Assembly: GCF_017591435.1 (NCBI RefSeq)
Contig: NC_059257.1
Location: 7,907,755 to 7,971,754 of the forward strand
Length of the DNA stretch: 64,000 nt
Reading direction: 5' to 3'
From: Portunus trituberculatus
Lineage: Eukaryota; Arthropoda; Malacostraca; Decapoda; Portunidae
A program made the position numbers and the translations under genes. Shown here one piece after another: positions 56,087-64,000 of the stretch. How positions within the stretch are numbered: position 1 is the stretch's first letter; the number at the start of each line of letters is the position of its first letter. The notes beneath the pieces are model-generated. The model was not told the origin of the DNA. It saw only the letters and a list, made by a program, of their open reading frames with translations, and did not search any database.

Positions 56087-58460
56087 CACACAAAACACTC
56101 ATAACTAAGGCAAAACATACTCGAAACACCATGCAACTTCTCAAAATGCCCTCAAACACACTCAAAGCACATCCAGATAGTCGAACACACCTCCACACCA
56201 CACTCAAGATAACTAAAAATATATCTAAAAACATCTAACACACACTGAAAACACACTAAAACGCACTTATAACACTCAAAACACACTTCAATGTTATCAA
56301 ACTCATTTAAAACATGCGAAATATACTTAAAAAATAAAATGTATTATAAAGAACGGCAAGATTGCTAGAGACTTACCTAAATATCTTGGCTTGGCTTCTC
56401 TTCCTCTTCTGTTTCCCTTTTTCCTTTCTTCTTCCTCCTTTTCCTTATTTCTTCCTTCTATTGCTTCTCGACCATAGAAATACATCATAACACATACAAA
56501 ACACTAGATATTAGGCAAAATATGGAGGAAATGGAGATAAAAGTTAAGTATTGTGGCTTGGCTCCTCCTCCTTCCTTCTTCATTCTCCTTTCTTCTTCCT
56601 TCTACTGGTACTATCTACATACCTGAGCTTAGAAACATTCGAAACCACACAGAAATCACTAGATATTAGGCAAAATATTGACGAACTGGAGGGTTGGAAG
56701 AGAGACACTAACCCAGAGCAAGGATGAGCTGTGATGTCATCAGGGTGCGCGGGAACAGGGGTGACTCGGTTAAATTACGTATATAATTTAAAAATAATGT
56801 ATAGAAAAAACGAAGCCACGGCCAAATGCCTTATACTTTATGACTTGACAAATACTTTAACTAATATCCACAACATCATAACATCTCCAGCCTGGCTAGT
56901 TTTAAAGAACTGTGTAAATTAAGTATGGGAAAAGTATAAAAACATTTTCACTTATAAAACTAGTAAAGCTTTCAGCCATTTTGACATTTCACACAATTGG
57001 TTGATTTCACCTTAAAAGCGCATAAGTGATTTTTTATACCATAAAAACCCAGTTATAGCTTGAAATAAAAATTCGCTATATGGCTGTATGAAAATTTTTG
57101 ACAGTTGAAAAGGCTCTTATTCACGCTATAAAACATCACTAAACAGCACATATATACCGAATAGAGGCGCGGGAAACACTTCAAAGACAACAAAATATTT
57201 AAAGAAACCATAAAAACATACCAAAGAAGCGTAATATTATTGTTAGCATATATATGAAAAAAAGTATTGGAACCTGTAGGCTGACGGGAAGGCGGGAGAT
57301 CCGAAGGCGGCAACATCAATGGAGCAGCCAGCGCCATAAGTTGCCTTTCTTCTCTCACTACAGCAAAAATTAGCCATACTGGGAATATTTGACCACCGGA
57401 TATGAAGTACTACACTAGTGGCTCTATTTTGAGACATGTTTAGCTTACGGGAGGTGAGAGGAACAAATATATACTTGTAATATTGACGACCTGTATATCG
57501 GCCTTTATCTGGGTACATTTCGAGCTGTTTTCACTCTCATATGCGAAAAAAAAAGCCTAAAACTGAGTAAATGGCCTTAGAAATACCTTAAATAGATGAA
57601 CGTCGGGAGTTGTATGGGGAAGATGGTTGAGTTGCAATCCTGGTTCACTTTTGTCTTGCTACTTGGCCCGGTTAAAATTTGCCGCGATTAACACTTCACT
57701 TGTGCGTGTGTTTGTATATATGTATGTATATGTGGGCGTATATAGATATGTTCTAGATTTGCTTTGGGGTGTTTGAATGTATTTACGAGTGTTCCGGGTA
57801 TATAAGACTGTTTTTGAGTATATACGGCTATGTGTGAATTCGTGTGGGTGTGTAACAAGACTAAGCAGTGAACACCCTCCAGGCACCACCACCACCACCG
57901 CTGCCGCCGCCTCTAATGTCAGTACGTGTCTAAAGTATAAATGTTGTATTAAAATAAGCTAGTTATCCTTTTACATTAGGAAAATATAGTGATAATAATA
58001 ACAGTGATGAAAATAAAGAATAGTACTGATATTAATAGTAACAATAGTGATAATAAGCTGTAGAATCGGCCTCTCTATCTCAAAAAAAAAAAAAAAATCA
58101 ACAAGAAGAATGATAATAAAAATTATAATGATGATAGCAATAGTGATAACAACGGAATCAGAACCTCCCCCTCTCTCGAAGAAGAAGAAAAAGAAGAAAA
58201 TAATAATAATAACACGTGCGTTTGTTTACATCCGCGCAACACCCATCCTTGGCCAAGCTGTTTACCTGCCCTGGGCCCTTTAAACGACCCCAGCCGAGGA
58301 AAATTAACAGTGAATTGACTCATAAGAGGGAACAGAAGTAGTGGTAGGTGTGCAGAAACTCCCTACTGTTTCAAATTACCTTACATTGTGGAAAATAAGC
58401 GATAAATGAAGTAGAAAGGAAGAAAAAGTGACGGAGATTAGGCTCCTATTGTCACTTCTG
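55865..58460. other. Unrecognised intergenic stretch with (CA)n
   Basis: CA-rich sequence at 55880-56330 has a pure (CA)n at 56039-56083. 56340-58460 has no repeats that I can classify. Frames such as 57518-57243 (-) contain a non-repetitive MSQNRATSVVLHIRWSN segment but no recognisable family. Short A-rich and GAA runs occur at 58083-58215. Confidence 0.45.
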
Positions 58461-58469
58461 AGATTGTAC

Positions 58470-58930
58470 ACTAATTCAAAAGGCTTTATTTAAATTGACA
58501 CGAGTTTTTTTATGTGCTTTTTATGGATGTAGAGGCAGAGTGACGAGATTTCTACATTATGGACGGGAGAAATACTTGAAAAAACTGCTATAGTAATATT
58601 TGTGGCCATTTTAAGTTAGAGAAAAAGAGAGAGAGCATCCAAGAAAAGGTAGAGCTAACACAAATATCTTGAAAAATCTACAATAATCATCTCTGTGGTA
58701 TTTTTAAGTGAGAGAGAGAGAGAGAGACCATCCAAGTGACAAGGTAGAGAACCCGCTATAGTCATCTCTGTGGCTCTTTTTGATTAGAGAGAGAGAGAGA
58801 GCCAGCCATCATAAACATCTTGAAAATGCCGCTAATCATCTCTGTGGCCCTTTTTAGTTACAGAGAGAGAGAGAGAGAGGGGATCCAAGTGACAAAGTAG
58901 AGAAAACACAAACATCTGAGGGTGGGGAGT
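58470..58930 (+). repeat. Family D repeat with its 3' part tandemly repeated
   Basis: After a family D start (AAAAGGCTTTATTTAAATTG ACACGAG, AGAGGCAGAGTGACGAGATT), the tail (CATCTTGAAAATGCCGCTAA, TCATCTCTGTGG, then short (GA)n, then CATCCAAGTGACAAGGTAGAG) is repeated about four times. It ends just before the AP-2-like start codon and would supply its promoter or 5' UTR. Confidence 0.7.
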
Positions 58931-58939
58931 GTTCGGAGG

Positions 58940-59820
58940 ATGGCTGGCGTGGAGCACAACGATGACATACATGAGGAGATCCTGAGCTGCGATGGCATAG
59001 AGAACGAGGAGGAGATCGTGCACATCATTCAGGACGACTCTAGGGTGGAGGAGAGCCAAGAAAATGAAGAGGCAGCTAGCTCAGGTGATTGTCGATGTAG
59101 TGTTTGTTTGGCCTGTCAATCTAACCTAATCTAACTTGCTGTATCTAATTTTTCTATTTTAACTTGCTTGTATCTAATTTAAAGAATAATGAGGAGATGG
59201 CCAGCTTAGGTGATTGTCGATTTAGTGTTTGTTTGGCCTGTCAGTCTAATCTATTCTATCTTGGCTGTATTTGAGTTTTCTATTGTAACTTGTCTGTGTC
59301 AGTGTTGAAAGTGGCATGTGTGTTGCTTACTTTACTGAACATAACTTAATCTACCTTCACCTTACCTAACCTAACCTAACCTGAGTGTGCCAAGTGTTGT
59401 AGAGTCAGTGTTGAAAGTGGCATGTGTGTTGTTTACTTTACCTAACATAACTTAATTCAGCTTCATCTCACCTCACCTAACCTAACCTAACCTTACCTTA
59501 GTGTGTAGAGTGTTGCAGAGTCAGTGTGTTGCAGGTTTAGAGTTTTGGGTGCCGCCTCTCCTGGCCGTGGGGCGCGAGGGGCAAAGGCTGACGGTCACAC
59601 AGGAGGAGCTGCAGAGAAGAGTGTCACCGCCTGAGTGCCTAAGGTGAGTGCCACTTCATAATAAATTGATGGATGTTGTTGGTGTAGAATTAGTAACATG
59701 GTGTATGGATTTTTGTGTTTGATATTCTCGTTTGGCATCTTTGTGGGTAATTATTTTATTTGTCTTTTACTACTACAACTACTACTGCTACTGCTACTAC
59801 CACTACCACTACCACTACCA

Positions 59821-59863
<43 letters not shown>

Positions 59864-60173
59864 AGCCAGACCATGTTGCTGTCGCTTCTGAGGCTAAGTA
59901 AGGAGAAGGGAAGGGACCTGCGACTAACACTGGAGAAGAATGGAATCAAGAAACTCACTCCCAAATCTGCCGTCATCTCTTCCTTCACCAAGCTGACTGA
60001 GAGTGAGTGACGGATTCCTCTATGTGTGTACTGTATTATTATTTCTTCTTTATTATTTGTTATTTACTTATTTATTTTATTTTTTATTTTATTGTGTATT
60101 TTTTTCCTTTTTCTTGCTGTTTTCATTTTTTTTTTACTTTTTGTAGTGTGTAGTTTTTTTTGTGAAGGGTGAA

Positions 60174-60223
<50 letters not shown>

Positions 60224-60279
60224 GAAAAATGTGTTAAAAATATAGACACCATCAGAAATATTGTTTTAAGATTCAAATA

Positions 60280-60357
<78 letters not shown>

Positions 60358-61112
60358 AGCGGAGGCAGCACAATTAGCGGAGGACTATTTCTACCTGGCA
60401 TCTCGTAACTTGCGGCTACGAGAGATAAGCCGGGAGGTGGTGGGGGCTCGGGGCGGCTGGGAGCAGTTTGAGGGACAGGCTAACATGATAAAGTAAGTTT
60501 ATTTTTATTTATTTTTTTATTTATTTATACCATGTGGGCTTTTCGCAGGAATTTATGGGCTAAAAGTGGTATTTTTGGGGTACCTCCTATCTAAAAGCCC
60601 ACCTGCTTGGAAATCATTGCCCTGTGTGAGGAAACCCAACCTACACTCGGACCGTGGACAGGATTCGAACCAGTGCACTTGGAGACCCCTCGGACCTTCA
60701 AAGCACGCATGGTTCCACTGTACCACGGCGGCCCCTTAATTGTCCTTGCTATAGTTTGTGTACAGGTAACTCTTGATTCACAATACCCCTCCCTCACATC
60801 ACTACCACCACCACCACCACTACCTCTATTCTATTATATTCAATTCTATTCTATTTCTATCCTTTTTTTTCTAATCCTTCAGCTTAATATCCTTCCCTTC
60901 ATATCACAACCACCACCACCACTACCTCCCCTCACCACATCTCCCCTCACCCCCACAGGGACGTACTGGAGCACATAGTGAGGGAGGTGGAGAGCCGAGA
61001 CACTCCCCTCACCCTCATGACTCACGGCTTCTCCCCTCTCATCCTACGGGCCGTGGTGGACATCATTATTGAGATCCTCACCTTCAAGGACACCAACCCT
61101 GCACCTTCATAG
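58940..61112 (+). CDS. Short divergent AP-2-like (TFAP2 C-terminal domain) protein
   Basis: Five exons: 58940-59084, 59541-59643, 59866-60002, 60360-60492 and 60959-61112. All have GT-AG borders and matching phases, 223 aa. Residues 1-49 are acidic (MAGVEHNDDIHEEIL...). Exon 2 carries LTVTQEELQRRVSPPECL, matching the AP-2 signature VTV.EVQRRLSPPECL. Exon 3 has KEKGRDLRLTLEKNGIKKLT PKSAVISSFTKLTE in place of the AP-2 basic segment, and the invariant GRRKAANVT is not kept. Exon 4 has EAAQLAEDYFYLASRNLRLR EISREVV and exon 5 has MTHGFSPLILRAVVDIIIEI L, corresponding to the helix-span-helix dimerisation domain and its THGFG motif. AP-2 proteins are usually over 400 aa with a Pro-rich activation region, absent here. 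Family membership is by motif order. DNA binding and function are unknown. Confidence 0.82.
59058..59290 (+). repeat. Duplicate of the AP-2-like exon-1 donor
   Basis: GAAAATGAAGAGGCAGCTAG CTCAG|GTGATTGTCGATGTAG at the exon-1 end recurs as GAATAATGAGGAGATGGCCA GCTTAG|GTGATTGTCGATTTAG with the GT at 59210, 125 bp downstream. The next ~60 intronic bases are shared too (TGTTTGTTTGGCCTGTCA). Confidence 0.9.
59300..59540 (+). repeat. ~115-bp intronic tandem pair with (CCTAA)3-4
   Basis: AGTGTTGAAAGTGGCATGTG TGTTG, then ACATAACTTAAT, then (CCTAA)n at about 59365-59382 and 59475-59493, then GTGTTG(C/T)AGAGTCAGTGT occurs twice and runs up to the exon-2 acceptor at 59540. CCTAA is the complement of the arthropod telomere unit TTAGG, but only 3-4 units are present. 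Confidence 0.7.
59768..59865. repeat. (TAC)n forming the AP-2-like exon-3 acceptor
   Basis: (CTA/CCA)n runs straight into TACTACTACAG|CCAGACC, so the microsatellite itself provides the region before the 3' splice site. Confidence 0.9.
60176..60353. repeat. (CT)n microsatellites at the AP-2-like exon-4 acceptor
   Basis: (CT)n at 60176-60219 and 60282-60353. The second continues into CTCTCACTCCAG|CGGAGG and acts as the polypyrimidine tract of the exon-4 acceptor. Confidence 0.95.
60505..60750 (-). mobile_element. tRNA-derived SINE, family 2, reverse
   Basis: The reverse strand reads GCCGTGGTACAGTGGAACCA TGCGTGCTTTG, a GGGGTCTCC variable arm, a B-box GGTTCGAATCCTGTCC, then GGTCCGAGTGTAGGTTGGG, and ends in an (AATA)n tail at 60505-60530. 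It matches the copy at 2553-2750 and lies in AP-2-like intron 4. Confidence 0.8.
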
Positions 61113-62240
61113 CTTCTATTTGGTGTTTACTTGTGTGTTGGTGTTTATTGTGTTGTGTGCGATGGGTCAAAGTTTTTGGTATTTTCTTATTCAAATTTTT
61201 CACTCCTTTTTTTTATGTTGCCAGTTTACCAGTTGTGTTATTTTCTTCTTTTTTTTTTGTCTTCTATTTTTTTTTTGTGTGTGTTTTGTGATATGGTTGT
61301 TGTGTTTCTTGATTTTCTTTTTATTTTTCTCTTGTTTCTTTTATTTTTTGTTGTGGTATTGTTTTTTTTCTTGCTAGTTTTGTCTTTTCTTCTTCTTTTT
61401 TTGTCTTCTTTTCTTTTTATGTGTTTTGTGGTATGGATCTTATTTTTTTTTTTTTTTTACCATTCATTTTTTTTCTTCATAACTACTTTTTTGTGATAGT
61501 TCTTTTTATATTTCCATTTATGTTTTTCTTCTTTTTTGTCTTCTATTTTCTTTTTTGTGTTTTGTGGTATGGTTCTTGTGTTTCTTGATTTTTTTACATT
61601 TTTTCTCCCCTTTCTTTTTAGTTATTCTTTTCTTCTTGCTAGTTTTCCTTTTCTTTTTTTTTTTTTCTTTTCTGTTCTTTTTGGGTTATTGCTGTGTGGT
61701 AATGCCCTTAGTTTTTTTTTTTTTTTTTTTTTTTTTTTTGCATGTATATTTTTTTCTTGCTTGTTTTGTCCTTTTTTTTTTATTTTTTTCTGTTTCTTTT
61801 TTGGTTTATGGTTGTGTGGTATAGGTCTTCATTAGCTTTTATTTATTTATTTTTTGTTTCTCCTTTATATATCCATTATTTGTGGGATGATTTCTTCTTG
61901 CTAGTTTTTTCCTTCTTTTCTTCTTTTGTGTCTTTTCTATTGTTTTTCTTTTTTTTTTTGTGTATATTTTGTGGTTCTTACTTATTCTTCCTGATTTTTG
62001 TAATTATTTTTCTCTCTCCTTTTCTTTATCTGTTTTTCTTGTAGTATAGTTTTTTTTTTACCATTTTTTGTCCAATTTTTCCTCTTTCTGGTATTGTTTG
62101 TTTTTTGTGGTCCAGTTCTTTCATTTTCTCTCTTTTTTTAGTCTTTTCTAGTGTAATTTTTCATTTTTTGTCTAGTTATGTAATTTTTCCCCATCTTTCT
62201 CCTTTTTTAATTTGTAAGAAAACACATAAATGAAGTAAAG
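61113..62240. other. T-rich downstream sequence
   Basis: Long T/G/C-rich stretch after the AP-2-like stop codon. Phrases such as GTTTTGTGGTATGGTTCTTG and TTTTTTCTTGCTAGTTTT recur loosely every 150-200 bp (61280, 61430, 61560), suggesting an old tandem repeat. No gene recognised. Confidence 0.5.
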
Positions 62241-62591
62241 TTACATAATTGAATGAAATAAACCATGATATTGATTAGCAAACAAAATAAAATGAAGAAA
62301 TAGAATAAGCCAAAATCTTAAGAAATAATAATAATAGTAATAATAACAATAAAAACAATGAATTTTAATATATAATTGCAAATGAAGACAACTTTTTCTT
62401 TTTCTTCGTAATATTCCCGTCAAACAAAAAACGTCGTAAAATTTATTCCCTTGTACCAGCAAAGAGCATAATGAAATAAATAAGAACACTGAAGTCATCC
62501 CTTGTCTACCCTTCAGATACTGCAGAATTAACCCATCTATATAAAAACCTAAAGAATTAATCTATTTAAGGTCTGTATTCTGAAACGTTTT

Positions 62592-62594
<3 letters not shown>

Positions 62595-62637
<43 letters not shown>

Positions 62638-62835
62638 TACTTTCCAAAGGCTCCAGTTGAAGATACTCGTGTTTTTAGGAGTGTTTTTTGTTTCTGGTGA
62701 TGGACTGGTGAGATTTCTGGTTTATCATAAGGAGAAACTGTCTTGAAAACCTGCCTAGTTGTCTCTGTGGCCTTGGAAAATTTGTGGTGAGAGAGCAAAG
62801 TATTTCTAAATATGTGTATAGATATGTGCAGGATC
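62595..62835 (+). repeat. (CT)n plus family D repeat
   Basis: (CT)n at 62595-62630 is followed by CTTTCCAAAGGCTCCAGTTG, ACTCGTGTTTTTAGGAGTG, AACTGTCTTGAAAACCTGCC and GTCTCTGTGGCCTTGGAAAA, in family D order. Confidence 0.65.
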
Positions 62836-62846
62836 AATTCATCAAT

Positions 62847-63401
62847 TTAATCTCCCTCAGTACTGGGACACATTTTTTACCTTGAGTTTTGGTATAATTG
62901 AATGATTTCACTTACATTAGGAAGGGTCTATGGAACTCACTCTTCACTATTTTAACCCCTTCAGTACTGGGACACATTTTTACTTTAAATTTGTGTACCA
63001 TTAGATAATTTTATTGACATTAGTAAGGGTCTATGGAGGTCAGAAGATTAATGGCCACAGTCTTCACTATTTTAACCCCTTCAGTACTGGGACACATTTT
63101 GACCTTAAGCTTTGTGCACCATTAGATAATTTTGCTGACATTAGGAAGGGTTTATGGAGGTCAGAAGATTAATGGCCATAGTCTTCACTATTTTAACCCC
63201 TTCAGTACTGGGACACATTTCTACCATGAGTTTTGGGTGCGATTAGACCATTTTATTGACATTAGGAAGGGTCTATGGAGGTCAGAAGATTAATGGCCAC
63301 AGTCTTCACTATTCTAATCCCCCCTTGAGTTCCTGAAGCTGTATAAAATCACCAAATAGTCACCAGAATATGGAAATATGTCATGATACTGGAGGGGTTA
63401 A
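62847..63401 (-). mobile_element. TTAA MITE expanded as a ~120-bp half-unit tandem array
   Basis: Four successive 5' ends (CTTCAGTACTGGGACACATT or variant) begin near 62856, 62957, 63076 and 63197. Each is followed by GGTCTATGGAGGTCAGAAGA TTAATGGCC and TCTTCACTATTTTAACCCC. Only the last continues into a complete opposite half (AGTTCCTGAAGCTGTATAAA, ending TACTGGAGGGGTTAA at 63401). Confidence 0.85.
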
Positions 63402-63597
63402 GAGAACATTAGACAGATGGGGATGTTAGGTGGAAATAGGTAAATATATACAGATTCTGCCACATGTAGGTCTGATGAGTTATTGCAACTTTTTGTTTGT
63501 ATTTTTATCTTTTTATGACCCATGTTGGAAAAGGACAGTCTAGTGGGGACCATCTTGCTTCACCTGTGCATACAAATAGATGAATAAAGTGATCACG

Positions 63598-63604
<7 letters not shown>

Positions 63605-63640
<36 letters not shown>

Positions 63641-63693
63641 TATATTAATCTTAAAACAATATTTCTAATGGTATATATTTTTAACACATTTCC

Positions 63694-63728
<35 letters not shown>

Positions 63729-63880
63729 AACAGAGAGAGAGGAGGGACAGACAAACAGAGAGAGAGAGAGAGAGAGAGAGAAACAGAGAGAGACAAACAG
63801 AAAGAGAGAGAGAGAGAGAGAGACAGCCAAACAGAGAGAGAGAGAGAGAGAGAGCCAGAGAGAGAGAGAGAGAGATAAGA
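63605..63880. repeat. (GA)n microsatellites with CAGACAAA interruptions
   Basis: (GA)n lies at 63605-63638 and 63700-63872. The second is broken by GACAAACAG/GACAGCCAAACAG words at regular intervals. Nothing recognised from 63880 to the end. Confidence 0.9.
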
Positions 63881-64000
63881 GCATTTCAGTTTGACACATT
63901 TTTATTGCTCTTATCACTGTATCATAAAATCATAAGCACTTTTACCTTGAATCGTTGAATATTACAGAGCTGGTTCTTCTCTTCCTTCAGATAACCACTA

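Noticed and set aside
57053..57518. Two - strand frames of 91-101 codons
   Set aside because: Not obviously repeat-derived, but no family likeness and no clear exon borders, so left uncalled.

Overview
The window is eukaryotic nuclear DNA, most likely from a decapod crustacean and probably a brachyuran crab. The organism call is an inference from intron-containing arthropod-type genes, very heavy microsatellite load ((CT/GA)n, (CA/TG)n, (CCT)n, (TAG)n), tRNA-derived SINEs, a LINE and a TTAA-flanked MITE family. No species can be named from sequence alone. Most long open frames here are artefacts of simple repeats.

Genes I can reconstruct exon by exon with matching phases: (1) DYNLL/LC8 dynein light chain, + strand, coding exons 15180-15290 and 16263-16424, with a probable untranslated first exon ending at 8060; (2) LIPT1 mitochondrial lipoyltransferase, - strand, six exons between 32346 and 20071, about 403 aa; (3) UQCRB (complex III subunit 7), + strand, four exons 34988-38308, 114 aa; (4) BCCIP, + strand, six exons 40047-48343, about 291 aa if a one-base frameshift in exon 2 is disregarded; (5) an uncharacterised mucin-like type I membrane protein, + strand, two exons 48893-51469, 485 aa; (6) a short, divergent AP-2-like protein, + strand, five exons 58940-61112, 223 aa. 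A degraded Mutator-like transposase N-terminus is possible at 53039-53598 (-).

Layout: 1-7.8 kb is microsatellites, minisatellites, one SINE and a LINE tail; 7.9-17.4 kb is the DYNLL locus; 17.4-20 kb is intergenic with a MITE; 20-32.4 kb is LIPT1 with repeat-filled introns; 32.4-35 kb is a candidate divergent promoter plus spacer; 35-38.8 kb is UQCRB; 40-48.4 kb is BCCIP, whose intron 5 holds a 3.3-kb frameshifted non-LTR retrotransposon; 48.9-51.6 kb is the mucin-like gene; 52-58.9 kb is repeats and unrecognised sequence; 58.9-61.1 kb is the AP-2-like gene; 61.1-64 kb is T-rich DNA and tandem MITE sequence.

The most unusual pattern is that several intronic tandem repeats contain a copy of the adjacent splice site plus the edge of the exon. 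It occurs at UQCRB introns 1 and 3, LIPT1 intron 5, BCCIP exon 4, the AP-2-like exon 1 donor, and a donor-like array at 55.28 kb. A second pattern is a family of about 214-bp TTAA-bounded MITEs at some 16 loci, several with tandemly multiplied half-units. The genes are not an operon. LIPT1 and UQCRB are both mitochondrial, but their adjacency may be chance.
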